DNA of 43,502 nt from an uncultured Blautia sp. GTDB lineage: Bacteria > Bacillota > Clostridia > Lachnospirales > Lachnospiraceae. This document shows positions 25,222 through 33,559 of the stretch, one piece after another (the stretch's first letter is position 1; the number at the start of each line of letters is the position of its first letter). Location of the stretch: positions 1 to 43,502 of the forward strand of contig CAKRXU010000024.1 in the NCBI GenBank assembly GCA_934424575.1. The letters are read 5' to 3'. The notes under the pieces were generated by a model that ran no database searches, was not told the origin of the DNA, and saw only the letters and a program-made list of their open reading frames with translations. The translations under genes were made by a program, and so were the position numbers.

Positions 25222-27375
25222 CTACTTCGTTCCCTTCATAGAAAGACTGATTCTTTTTTTCTTGAGATCTACGCCGATCACGCGAACATCCACAACATCT
25301 CCAACAGACACTGCCTCAAGCGGATGTTTGATATATTTCTCACTCATCTCAGAAATATGCACCAGTCCATCCTGATGCACTCCGATATCTACGAAAGCTC
25401 CAAAATCAATAACATTTCGCACTGTGCCCTTAAGGATCATTCCTTCTTTCAGATCCTTCATATCAAGTACATCCGTCCTCAGAACCGGTTTCGGCATCTC
25501 ATCTCGTGGATCTCTTGCCGGTTTTTCCAGCTCTTTGACGATGTCACGAAGTGTCGGCTCTCCCACGCCAAGCTCCTCTGCAAGCTTCTTATAATTCTTG
25601 ATCTGTTTTGAGATTCCGCTCAGCTTGCCGCCCGTGATATCCTCCGGTGCATAGCCAAGTTTTTCCAGAAGCTTCTGCGCTGCCTCATAGCTCTCCGGAT
25701 GCACACTTGTTGCATCCAGTGGATTCTTGCCGCCTGTGATACGCGCGAATCCTGCACACTGCTCAAACGCCTTCGGTCCGAGCTTCGCAACCTTGAGAAG
25801 CTCACGACGGCTCTCAAACCTGCCGTTCTCCTCACGATACGCAACGATATTTTTCGCGATCGCCTTGCTGATACCGGAAATATACTCCAGAAGCGATGCA
25901 GACGCCGTATTCAGATCCACACCAACCTTATTTACACAGTCCTCAACAACTCCACTCAGCGCCTCACCAAGCTTCTTCTGGTTCATATCATGCTGATACT
26001 GTCCGACACCGATCGACTGCGGTGTGATCTTGACAAGCTCCGCCAACGGATCCTGAAGACGTCTTGCGATGGAAGCCGCACTTCTCTGTCCCACATCAAA
26101 ATTCGGGAATTCCTCTGTCGCCAGCTTACTTGCTGAATACACAGAAGCACCAGCCTCATTCGTGATCACATACTGAACTTTCTCAGGGATTTCCCTAAGC
26201 AGTTCCACAATGATCTGCTCAGACTCCCTGGACGCTGTTCCATTTCCAAGAGAAATAAGAGAAACATTGTATTTCCTAATCAGTTTCTTAAGTGTATCTT
26301 TTGCCGCCTGGATCTTCTTCTCATTGGTCGGTGCTGTCGGATAGATCACTGTCGTATCCATCACTTTTCCGGTAGGATCTACGACCGCCAGCTTGCATCC
26401 TGTACGGAATGCCGGGTCCCAGCCGAGAACGACTTTACCTACGATCGGAGGCTGCATCAGAAGCTGCTCAAGGTTTTTGCCAAAGACATGGATCGCACCG
26501 TCCTCAGCGTTCTCTGTCAGGCTGCTGCGGATCTCCCTCTCGATCGCCGGGGCGATCAGACGCTTGTAGCTGTCCTCTACCACTTCACGGAGAACCGGTG
26601 TTGTGATCGGATTATCCTTTACCATAACCTGCTTCTGCAGCCATCCAAGGATTTCTTCCTCCGGTGCATTTACCTTGACTGTGAGGATTTTTTCCTTCTC
26701 ACCACGGTTCAGGGCGAGTACACGATGTCCGGCAAGCTTCTTGATCGGCTCCTCAAATTCATAGTACATCTCATATACAGAAGGCTCTTCCGGTTTCTTT
26801 GCTGCAGATGCAACAGAACCTTTCTTCATGGTAAGATCACGGATATAGATTCGATAATCTGCCTCATCAGAAATCGTCTCTGCCAGGATATCCTTCGCTC
26901 CGTTCAGCGCGTCCTCTACGGTCTCTACGCCTTTTTCTTCAGAAAGAAAAGCTTTGGCTTCCTCTTCCAGCGGTTTCTTTGTCATCTGAAGCATGATGAT
27001 ATTCGCCAGCGGCTCGAGTCCCTTTTCCTTCGCAATGATTGCTCTTGTACGTCTCTTCGGACGGTATGGACGATAAAGATCCTCTACTACTACGAGGGTC
27101 TTGGCATCCAAAATCTGTTTCTTCAGTTCCGGTGTCAGTTTGCCCTGCTCTTCAATGCTTGTAAGTACCTGATTTTTCTTATCTTCCAGATTTCTCAGGT
27201 AAAGAAGTCTTTCGTGCAGGGTACGGAGCTGCTCATCGTTCAGAGAGCCTGTCGCTTCTTTACGATAACGGGAAATAAACGGGATCGTACATCCCTCATC
27301 GATCAGCTTTACAGCAGCCTCTACCTGCCATTTCTGTACTTTAAGTTCGTCGGTTATCACCTGAATAATATTCAT
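25222..27375 (-). CDS. tex: Tex family RNA-binding / transcription accessory protein
   Basis: A 717-residue cytoplasmic nucleic-acid-binding protein. An N-terminal helical Tex domain with CTIPFISRYRKEATGSL leads to a YqgF/RNase H-like domain (about 330-460, VVLGWDPAFRTGCKLAVVD), tandem helix-hairpin-helix motifs (about 490-560, TASASLLEYISGIS and IVAYREENGRF), and a C-terminal S1 domain (about 645-715, LKGTVRNVIDFGAFVDIGV). Length is normal. Tex is involved in transcription and RNA handling; its exact task is unsettled. Start at 27375 with AAGGAG upstream. It follows the DUF975 gene by 45 nt on the same strand. Confidence 0.96.
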   Translation of the reverse strand: MNIIQVITDELKVQKWQVEAAVKLIDEGCTIPFISRYRKEATGSLNDEQLRTLHERLLYLRNLEDKKNQVLTSIEEQGKLTPELKKQILDAKTLVVVEDLYRPYRPKRRTRAIIAKEKGLEPLANIIMLQMTKKPLEEEAKAFLSEEKGVETVEDALNGAKDILAETISDEADYRIYIRDLTMKKGSVASAAKKPEEPSVYEMYYEFEEPIKKLAGHRVLALNRGEKEKILTVKVNAPEEEILGWLQKQVMVKDNPITTPVLREVVEDSYKRLIAPAIEREIRSSLTENAEDGAIHVFGKNLEQLLMQPPIVGKVVLGWDPAFRTGCKLAVVDPTGKVMDTTVIYPTAPTNEKKIQAAKDTLKKLIRKYNVSLISLGNGTASRESEQIIVELLREIPEKVQYVITNEAGASVYSASKLATEEFPNFDVGQRSAASIARRLQDPLAELVKITPQSIGVGQYQHDMNQKKLGEALSGVVEDCVNKVGVDLNTASASLLEYISGISKAIAKNIVAYREENGRFESRRELLKVAKLGPKAFEQCAGFARITGGKNPLDATSVHPESYEAAQKLLEKLGYAPEDITGGKLSGISKQIKNYKKLAEELGVGEPTLRDIVKELEKPARDPRDEMPKPVLRTDVLDMKDLKEGMILKGTVRNVIDFGAFVDIGVHQDGLVHISEMSEKYIKHPLEAVSVGDVVDVRVIGVDLKKKRISLSMKGTK

Positions 27376-27420
27376 AAATAAAAATCTCCTTTTGTGCCCG
27401 TAAATAAATCTGCTGAATAA

Positions 27421-28209
27421 CTATGCTTCTGCATTATAATCGTCTGATGCCGTATTTTTGTAAAAAGCCTCTTCCTTTTTCTCCGGCGCATCAAACTCTC
27501 CCAGAATATCTCTGTAAAAAACCGTTTCAGACGCTTCCATATACGGAAGTACCCACAGAAGCGGAAGCCCCATGAATAGAAGCGACACGATCAGCAGCGG
27601 TGCAAAGCTTAGCTGCAGCATAAGATACTGCCAGATATGTCCCTTCATCAAATGCATGCTCTGTTTCAGGGACTCTACGCCTCCCATCTCCGGATTATCT
27701 GCCAGAAGATAAAAGCTGAGTGCAAATAGTACTGTGATAAGTACATTCAGTACTACGCTAAGAAGCATAACTCCCATGATCATGTACATCCAGTTCATCT
27801 GTGCCTGAAGCGTACTCCCAGGTTCTGTCAGATACACAGCTAAATAAACCGGGATCTGTGAAACTGTATTCAGCAATGCCATTACAAATGCCGCGATCAG
27901 CACTCTGTCCGGCTGATTATGAAACATATACAGAAGATTTCCAAGGCTGAACTCCCTGCCTCTGCTCATATTCAGCATCATATAGCTGTATCCTGTGCCG
28001 AATACCATCGCGATCAGCGACACAACAAATACAAAAATCTGCCCGGCTGCGATCTCCAGTATAGAATTTCCCGGAAAAAGCTCCAGCGAAAGGACATTTC
28101 CCAGAAAGTTCACCGCCATATAAGCCAGCATTCCCGCGATCGCAATGATCCAGTTTCCTCTGAGAGCTGCCTTGGCACTTGTTTTCCAGTATTTTCGGTT
28201 TCTTTTCAT
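27421..28209 (-). CDS. DUF975 family membrane protein
   Basis: A 262-residue membrane protein with about five to six hydrophobic segments. The basic N-terminus (RKYWKTSAKAALRGNWIIAIA) is the hallmark of DUF975, a family common in Clostridia and Bacilli of unknown function. Start at 28209 with AGGAGTC upstream; a longer frame to 28281 would translate the hairpin after lysC and is rejected. It lies between lysC and tex on the same strand. Confidence 0.85.
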   Translation of the reverse strand: MKRNRKYWKTSAKAALRGNWIIAIAGMLAYMAVNFLGNVLSLELFPGNSILEIAAGQIFVFVVSLIAMVFGTGYSYMMLNMSRGREFSLGNLLYMFHNQPDRVLIAAFVMALLNTVSQIPVYLAVYLTEPGSTLQAQMNWMYMIMGVMLLSVVLNVLITVLFALSFYLLADNPEMGGVESLKQSMHLMKGHIWQYLMLQLSFAPLLIVSLLFMGLPLLWVLPYMEASETVFYRDILGEFDAPEKKEEAFYKNTASDDYNAEA

Positions 28210-28236
28210 TTTTGACTCCTGTTTTCTGTAAACAAC

Positions 28237-28278
28237 GAAGGAATTCCACCCCTGAAACCACAGAGATGAAATTCCTTC
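28237..28278 (-). terminator. Hairpin after lysC, weak terminator
   Basis: On the minus strand an 18-bp stem (9-bp perfect base 28237-28245 with 28270-28278, then G-U-rich pairs) is followed by only GTTGTTTAC. It lies 9 nt after the lysC stop and before the DUF975 Shine-Dalgarno, so it may partly terminate or process the mRNA. Confidence 0.6.
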
Positions 28279-28286
28279 CATTTTAT

Positions 28287-29495
28287 TTAATCTGCCAGGT
28301 TAAATGCGTCATGTACTGCGTTCATCGCTCTTACACCGTCTTTTTCGTTGATAAGAACTGTCACGCGGATCTCTGATGTGGAGATCATGTTAATGTTGAC
28401 GCCCTCATTATAAAGACTCTCAAACATCTTTGCCGCAACACCAGGATTGCTCATCATTCCGGCTCCGACAATAGAAAGTTTGGCGATATTTCTCTCAGAA
28501 TGAAGTTCCTGGTATCCAAGTCTTGCTTTGTTTTCGTCCAGGACTGCCATTGCATCATCCAGATCCTTGTCATCTACGGTGAAGGAAATATCCTTGGTTC
28601 CCGCACGTCCGATAGACTGAAGGATCACATCTACGTTGATGTTTTTCTTTGCCAGTACATCAAATAATCTGAACGCCACGCCCGGGGTATCCTTCAGACC
28701 GATCACGGCAATTCTTACTGCATCTGTATCAAGCGCAACTCCGCTGATCAGCATTCTTTCCACTGTTACTTCCTCCTTTACAACAGTTCCTTCGCTTGTA
28801 TTCAAACTGGAACGTACCACGAGCGGTACGCCGTATTTCTTTGCCATTTCCACAGAACGATTGTGGAGCACTCCGGCACCAAGTGTTGCCAGATCCAGCA
28901 TCTCATCGTAAGTGATCTCCTTGAGCTTGCGGGCTGTCGGAACTTTACGCGGATCTGCTGTATATACGCCGTCTACGTCAGTGTAGATCTCGCAGGCATC
29001 TGCATGGAGTGCCGCTGCCAGAGCAACTGCTGTCGTATCGGAGCCGCCTCTTCCAAGCGTTGTATAATCATCGTATTTATTGACTCCCTGGAAACCTGTC
29101 ACAACAACGATCTTGTGGTTTTCCAGTTCTCTCTTGATCCTTTCGGTATCAATTCTCTTGAGTCTTGCATTTCCGTGAACGCTTGTGGTATGCATTGCAA
29201 CCTGGAATGCGTTCAGAGAAACGGATGGAACTCCCAGTTTATCGAATGCCATGGACATCAGCGCCACGGACATCTGCTCTCCGATCGTAAAAAGCATATC
29301 CATCTCACGCTTCGGCGGTTTCTCATTGATATCCTTTGCCATAGTGATGAGTTCATCTGTGTATTTACCCATTGCAGAAAGAACTACCACCACATCATTG
29401 CCTTTTTTGTATTCTTCTATGCATCTTCCGGCGACATTAAAGATACGCTCTTTGTTTGCAACTGAAGTGCCGCCGAATTTTTTTACTATTAACAT
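28287..29495 (-). CDS. lysC: Aspartokinase
   Basis: A 402-residue aspartate kinase that makes 4-phospho-L-aspartate, the first step to Lys, Met, Thr and DAP. It shows the N-terminal VKKFGGTSVA motif, the GRGGSDTTAVALAAAL nucleotide-binding motif, substrate segment YTDVDGVYTADPR, and two C-terminal ACT domains (about 260-402) for feedback control. Start at 29495 with GGGGGAG upstream; a longer frame to 29531 overlaps the end of the homoserine dehydrogenase gene. It is 22 nt after hom in an ACT-hom-lysC operon. Which amino acid inhibits it cannot be told here. Confidence 0.97.
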   Translation of the reverse strand: MLIVKKFGGTSVANKERIFNVAGRCIEEYKKGNDVVVVLSAMGKYTDELITMAKDINEKPPKREMDMLFTIGEQMSVALMSMAFDKLGVPSVSLNAFQVAMHTTSVHGNARLKRIDTERIKRELENHKIVVVTGFQGVNKYDDYTTLGRGGSDTTAVALAAALHADACEIYTDVDGVYTADPRKVPTARKLKEITYDEMLDLATLGAGVLHNRSVEMAKKYGVPLVVRSSLNTSEGTVVKEEVTVERMLISGVALDTDAVRIAVIGLKDTPGVAFRLFDVLAKKNINVDVILQSIGRAGTKDISFTVDDKDLDDAMAVLDENKARLGYQELHSERNIAKLSIVGAGMMSNPGVAAKMFESLYNEGVNINMISTSEIRVTVLINEKDGVRAMNAVHDAFNLAD

Positions 29496-29517
29496 AGTTT
29501 CTCCCCCGAAAAAAATG

Positions 29518-30732
29518 TCAGTCTTTAACACGGATCATAGTGACCACACTGCCATTTAATTTCTGAACTTTTTCTTTATATTCTCCCTGTTTCATCTTGG
29601 TGGTGATAAATCCAAATTCACCCGGGAGGTTCTTGAGATTTACGATCTCAACGTCGTCAAAAACAGCTTTTACCTGGTCTACGGTTGTGCCTTCGACTCT
29701 TACAAAAAATCTTCCCTCAACTTCATCCATCGGAATCAGTTCAAGCGGTTTGCTGGACCAGTTTGTCATAATGTTCTTGTGAAGGTGCTTTGCTTCATCT
29801 ACTACGTCAGCAACTACTGCGCTTGCTGTCGGAAGTTTGCCTGCACCGCTTCCGTAGAACATTGCATCACCAAGGACATTGCCATGGACAAATACTGCGT
29901 TGAATACGTCATTTACGCTGTAAAGCGGGCTGCTCTTGCCTACCAGGAACGGTGCTACCATGGCGTAGAAAGAATCGTCTCCGATCTTGCGGCTGGTACC
30001 AAGAAGTTTGATCGTCATGTCAAGTTCTTCTGCGTACTGCATGTCCTCTGGTGTGATCTTGGTGATTCCTTCGGTATAAATATCCTCGTAATTCAGGAAT
30101 TTACCGTATGCCAGAGAAGAAAGGATCGCGATCTTACGGCATGCATCATATCCCTCTACATCGGCTGTCGGGTCTGCCTCGGCGTATCCCTTTGCCTGAG
30201 CTTCCTTGAGAACGGTATCAAATTCGCAGCCTTCTGTGCTCATCTTGTACATCATGTAGTTAGTGGTTCCGTTGAGGATACCTGTGATCTCATCGATCTC
30301 ATCTGCTGTCAGAGAAGAGTTCAGTGCACGGATGATCGGGATTCCACCACCGCAGCTTGCTTCAAACAGGAAGTTGATGTTTTTCTCGCGTGCGATCTCC
30401 ATAAGTTCCGGGCCGTGTTTGGCTACCAGGGCTTTGTTGGAGGTGCAGACGCTTTTGCCGGATTCGAGGGCACGTTTTACAAAGGTGTATGCCGGCTCGA
30501 TTCCTCCCATAACTTCTACTACGATGTCTACCTCCGGATCGTTTGCGATCACGTCATAGTCGTGAACAAGGACTTTCTCTACCGGATCTCCTGGGAAATC
30601 TCTCAGATCCAGTACATATTTGATGTTGATCTCTGCGCCGGCTCTCTTGTTGATACTGTTGTGGTTGGTGTTGATAACCTCTACCACACCGCTTCCTACT
30701 GTACCGTATCCTAATACTGCAATATTTACCAT
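29518..30732 (-). CDS. hom: Homoserine dehydrogenase
   Basis: A 404-residue NAD(P)-dependent enzyme converting aspartate semialdehyde to homoserine, the branch point to Thr and Met. The N-terminal Rossmann fold has GYGTVGSGV; the catalytic region has TGILNGTTNYMMYKM and AQAKGYAEADPTADVEG with the conserved Lys. A C-terminal ACT domain (about 325-404) suggests feedback by threonine. Start at 30732 with AGGAGG upstream. It lies 32 nt after the ACT-domain gene and 22 nt before lysC. Confidence 0.97.
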   Translation of the reverse strand: MVNIAVLGYGTVGSGVVEVINTNHNSINKRAGAEINIKYVLDLRDFPGDPVEKVLVHDYDVIANDPEVDIVVEVMGGIEPAYTFVKRALESGKSVCTSNKALVAKHGPELMEIAREKNINFLFEASCGGGIPIIRALNSSLTADEIDEITGILNGTTNYMMYKMSTEGCEFDTVLKEAQAKGYAEADPTADVEGYDACRKIAILSSLAYGKFLNYEDIYTEGITKITPEDMQYAEELDMTIKLLGTSRKIGDDSFYAMVAPFLVGKSSPLYSVNDVFNAVFVHGNVLGDAMFYGSGAGKLPTASAVVADVVDEAKHLHKNIMTNWSSKPLELIPMDEVEGRFFVRVEGTTVDQVKAVFDDVEIVNLKNLPGEFGFITTKMKQGEYKEKVQKLNGSVVTMIRVKD

Positions 30733-30764
30733 AGCTTGGTTTCCTCCTGCGTTCTTTCTTATAG

Positions 30765-31217
30765 TTATTCTCTTCCGAGGATCTTCAGATAATGGATTCC
30801 ATCTCTCTGCTCGATCTCGTCCACCATAGCCTCTGCATCTCCCTCACCCGGCAGGATATCCACGCTGAGTGTGAGAGTTGCCACTCCATTGATCGGAATA
30901 CTCTGATGGATCGTCAGGATATTTCCATGGAAACGTGCAATGGTCTGAAGCACAACAGACAAGATTCCCGGTTCATCATCCATCTGAATGATGAAAGTGA
31001 TCGTCTTTCCTCTGGCTTCTTCGTGAAAAGGAAAAATATCATCCTTATATTTATAAAAGGAGCTTCTGCTGATACCGGTCTGCTCTGCTGCTTCCTGCAC
31101 AGTGCTCACTTTCTCTGAATCGAGTAATTTCTTTGCCTGTACCACTTTCAACAAAACTTCCGGAACCGCTCGCTCCCTGACTACAAAATACTTCTTTTTT
31201 TCTGTTGTTTTTCCCAT
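30765..31217 (-). CDS. ACT domain-containing regulator (UPF0735 / PheB-like)
   Basis: A 150-residue protein. The N-terminal half contains a helix-turn-helix-like segment (VSTVQEAAEQTGISRSSFYKYKDD) and the C-terminal half an ACT domain (about 70-145, GKTITFIIQMDDEPGILS). The family is annotated UPF0735/PheB, and the ACT domain should bind an amino acid. Being first gene before hom and lysC, it is a candidate amino-acid-responsive regulator of this operon; that role is inference. Start at 31217 with AGGAAGG upstream; the longer frame to 31259 lacks a site. Confidence 0.9.
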   Translation of the reverse strand: MGKTTEKKKYFVVRERAVPEVLLKVVQAKKLLDSEKVSTVQEAAEQTGISRSSFYKYKDDIFPFHEEARGKTITFIIQMDDEPGILSVVLQTIARFHGNILTIHQSIPINGVATLTLSVDILPGEGDAEAMVDEIEQRDGIHYLKILGRE

Positions 31218-31286
31218 TATGACCTTCCTGTCTCTGCTGACTTTATCGTTACTGTTCACAGCAACTCTTTATCCATTTGATGAAAC

Positions 31287-31348
31287 ACATATCCCTCTCA
31301 GGAGATGTCCGTTTTCAAAAGACAACTGTTTTCCTATGAGGGATATGT
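31287..31348. repeat. Long inverted repeat between prfB and the ACT gene
   Basis: Perfect 11-bp arms ACATATCCCTC / GAGGGATATGT (31287-31297 and 31338-31348) enclose nested pairing (AGGA/TCCT, GTC/GAC, TTTTCAAAA). On the minus strand it could end prfB transcripts or fold the operon leader; on the plus strand it is followed by a terminator-like hairpin. Confidence 0.65.
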
Positions 31349-31373
31349 TATCACACCTCTGCAAAGTCTGCAA
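31345..31373 (-). promoter_or_regulatory. Candidate promoter of the ACT-hom-lysC operon
   Basis: Minus-strand TTGCAG (31368-31373), 17-nt spacer, TAACAT (31345-31350). The -10 overlaps the inverted repeat arm at 31338-31348. Confidence 0.5.
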
Positions 31374-31382
31374 GGCTTTTTT
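31356..31382 (+). terminator. Plus-strand terminator-like hairpin
   Basis: CCTcTGCA-AAGTC-TGCAAGG (31356-31375, one bulge) is followed by CTTTTTT. No plus-strand gene precedes it; see the candidate small RNA among the findings. Confidence 0.5.
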
Positions 31383-31385
31383 GCC

Positions 31386-32511
31386 TTATGATTCAGCCGG
31401 TTTCTTGGCTAATGCGATCCATTTCAGGTAGGCGTTGATGAACGGATCGATGTCTCCGTCAAGAACTGCGTCTACATTTCCGGTTTCTTCGCTTGTTCTG
31501 TGATCCTTGACCATGGTGTATGGCTGCATAACATAGGATCTGATCTGATTTCCCCAGCCGATATCGGTTACTTCACCACGGATACCGGAAAGTTTCGCTT
31601 CTGCTTCCTGCTGCTTGAGGAGGAAGAGTTTGGCTTTCAGCATCTGCATGGCTTTGTCCTTGTTCATGTGCTGAGAACGTTCATTCTGACACTGTACTAC
31701 GATTCCTGTCGGGAAATGTGTAATACGGATCGCGGATGATGTCTTGTTGATATGCTGTCCACCGGCACCGCTGCTTCGATAGGTATCGATACGGATGTCG
31801 TCATCGTTGATCTCTACATCCAGGTCTTTCTTGATATCCGGCATAACATCGCAGGATACGAAAGAAGTCTGGCGCTTGCCTGCTGCATTGAACGGAGAAA
31901 TGCGGACAAGACGGTGTACACCTTTTTCGGATTTGAGATAGCCGTAAGCGTTCTCTCCGTTGACCTGGAAGGTTACGGATTTGACACCGGCTTCATCGCC
32001 GTCGAGGTAATCAAGCACTTCCATACTGAATCCCTTGCGGTCTACCCAGCGGCTGTACATACGATAAAGCATTCCACACCAGTCACAGGCTTCTGTTCCA
32101 CCTGCTCCGGCATTGAGCTTGATGATCGCATTTTCGCTGTCATATTCTCCTGACAGTAATGTTTTAACACGGATGCTGTCGAAATCCTTCTGGAATTCGT
32201 CAAGCATCTCCTGAATCTCCGGAATGATCTCCGGATCATTTTCTTCATAGCCCATCTCGATCATGGTTTCCATATCTTCCAACTGGGTCTCCAGATTGTG
32301 GTATGTCTCCATGTCGTCCTTCATGCTCTTGAGCTCTTTCATCTTCTGCTGTGAAACCTCTGCATCATCCCAGAAGTCCGGTGCTTCCATTTCACGCTCT
32401 AATTCTTCAACCCTCTGCTCTTTGTTAGCGAGGTCAAAGTGAATCCCTCACTTCCACTAATGGTTCTGTGTATGTTGCAAGAATACTCTTGAACTGATCT
32501 AATTCAACCAC
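31386..32511 (-). CDS. prfB: Peptide chain release factor 2, with programmed +1 frameshift
   Basis: RF2 of about 374 residues, made from two frames. A GTG start at 32511 (AAGGTGAA upstream) opens 25 codons (VVELDQFKSILA...VRDSL) ending in an in-frame TGA at 32434-32436. The CTT-TGA-C slippery site lets the ribosome shift +1 at 32436 and continue DLANKEQRVEELERE... to the stop at 31386. An AGGG sits 5 nt before the CTT as the stimulator. The body has RF2's RISPFNAAGK (SPF codon-recognition tripeptide) and SGAGGQHINKTSS (GGQ catalytic loop). RF2 reads UGA and UAA, so low RF2 favours the shift: classic autoregulation. A frame starting at 32390 would miss the N-terminus. Confidence 0.96.
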
Positions 32512-32548
32512 AGCTTCACCTTCTTTCTATATATTCATATACTGTAAT

Positions 32549-32577
32549 ACCATACCATAGATTGGGTGAAACTGCAA
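32549..32577 (-). promoter_or_regulatory. Promoter of prfB
   Basis: Minus-strand TTGCAG (32572-32577), 17-nt spacer, TATGGT (32549-32554), about 30 nt before the GTG start. Confidence 0.55.
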
Positions 32578-32591
32578 GATTTGCGGAGTTG

Positions 32592-32640
32592 AAAAAACCT
32601 CCGCCTGGCTTATATTATCATAAGACCAGCGAAGGTTTTT
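32592..32640 (-). terminator. Terminator of the MBL-fold gene
   Basis: A long imperfect stem (32598-32640) with base AACCTTCGC / GGCGGAGGTT is followed on the minus strand by TTTTTT. It lies 15 nt after the MBL stop at 32655. The A-rich other end (GGTTTTTG on the plus strand) makes it usable in both directions. Confidence 0.82.
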
Positions 32641-32654
32641 GCTATATATCGGTT

Positions 32655-33455
32655 TTATAGTTCTATTCTCTCCAGATCCTCCGGGACGAAGAGATTTCCG
32701 TGGAAGTATTTCTTTCCTTCTTCTGTGTAGAGTTCTTTGCGGCGGGCGATGTTCTTGTCCTCGGTGTGGTAGAGGATCAGATTCTGTACGCCGAGCTGCT
32801 CTGCCAGTTCGCTGGCGTCTTTGGCTGTGGAGTGATGTTTCTCGTATGGGTGGAATCTGTCTGCCTGGTCGAAGAGACAGAATGCTTCGTGAAGGAGCCA
32901 TTTGCTGTTTTCGGCGTATTTTTTCTCGCATTCGTTGTATGGCTCATCACCACAGCAGGTAAATTTGTCGCCGTTACCCATGTCCATGCAGAAACCGAAC
33001 TGTTTCGCTTTGGTGGACTGGATGTCGAAGAATGTCGTCTTGTGTCCCATGATGGTTCTTTCTTCTCCGTCTTCTACGACTACAAGGTGCAGACGGTCTC
33101 CAATGTAGCAGGTCTGTTTCTTAGGATAAAGCATCTCTGCCATTTCTTTGAGGATATGGATGACTTCTTCATGTCCGTAGATCGTCGCCTCTCCTTCGTA
33201 CTGTCCCTGTTTCATATGCTGACAGATCATACGGATCATCCAGACAACACCCATGATGTGGTCTACGTGTTTGTGTGTCACGAAGATCTCGCGCATATCC
33301 ATCCAGTCAAATCCGGCATGTTTGAGCTGTGCCAGCAGGGTATTTCCACCACCGCCGTCAACCAGCAGATGCTTATCCCCGTCTCTCAGCACAAAACATG
33401 TATTGTAACACTCAGTTACCATCGCATTTCCAGTTCCCAGCATTGTAATATCCAT
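32655..33455 (-). CDS. MBL-fold metallohydrolase (RNase Z-like)
   Basis: A 266-residue metallo-beta-lactamase-fold protein. The metal motif is H61-K-H63-V-D65-H66 (THKHVDH), preceded by LGTGNAMVTECYNT and LLVDGGGGNT, a start typical of the RNase Z/arylsulfatase-like branch. Later candidate ligands are in LLHEAFC and NLILYHTEDK. It may process RNA or hydrolyse a small ester; a dedicated RNase Z would have an exosite arm, not obvious here. Start at 33455. It lies between dapF and prfB, with terminators on both sides, so it is probably monocistronic. Confidence 0.87.
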   Translation of the reverse strand: MDITMLGTGNAMVTECYNTCFVLRDGDKHLLVDGGGGNTLLAQLKHAGFDWMDMREIFVTHKHVDHIMGVVWMIRMICQHMKQGQYEGEATIYGHEEVIHILKEMAEMLYPKKQTCYIGDRLHLVVVEDGEERTIMGHKTTFFDIQSTKAKQFGFCMDMGNGDKFTCCGDEPYNECEKKYAENSKWLLHEAFCLFDQADRFHPYEKHHSTAKDASELAEQLGVQNLILYHTEDKNIARRKELYTEEGKKYFHGNLFVPEDLERIEL

Positions 33456-33512
33456 AAAAGCGTGAACCTCTCTTTCGTATCGGTGAATATTTTCGGATAT
33501 ATCTTATCATAA

Positions 33513-33550
33513 GTATAAAAGAAAGGAAACAGCATTTGCCGTTTCCTTTC
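33513..33550 (-). terminator. Terminator of the dapF-like gene
   Basis: A perfect 10-bp stem GAAAGGAAAC/GTTTCCTTTC (33521-33530 with 33541-33550), extended by 3 bp inside, is followed on the minus strand by TTTTATACT. It ends 10 nt after the gene. Confidence 0.88.
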
Positions 33551-33559
33551 GTGATTTGT

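Noticed and set aside
31218..31385. T-box or lysine riboswitch before the ACT-hom-lysC operon
   Set aside because: None of the conserved landmarks of either element is present.
32434..32511. prfB seen as a frameshifted pseudogene
   Set aside because: The CTT-TGA-C site and upstream AGGG are the well-known programmed frameshift of RF2.
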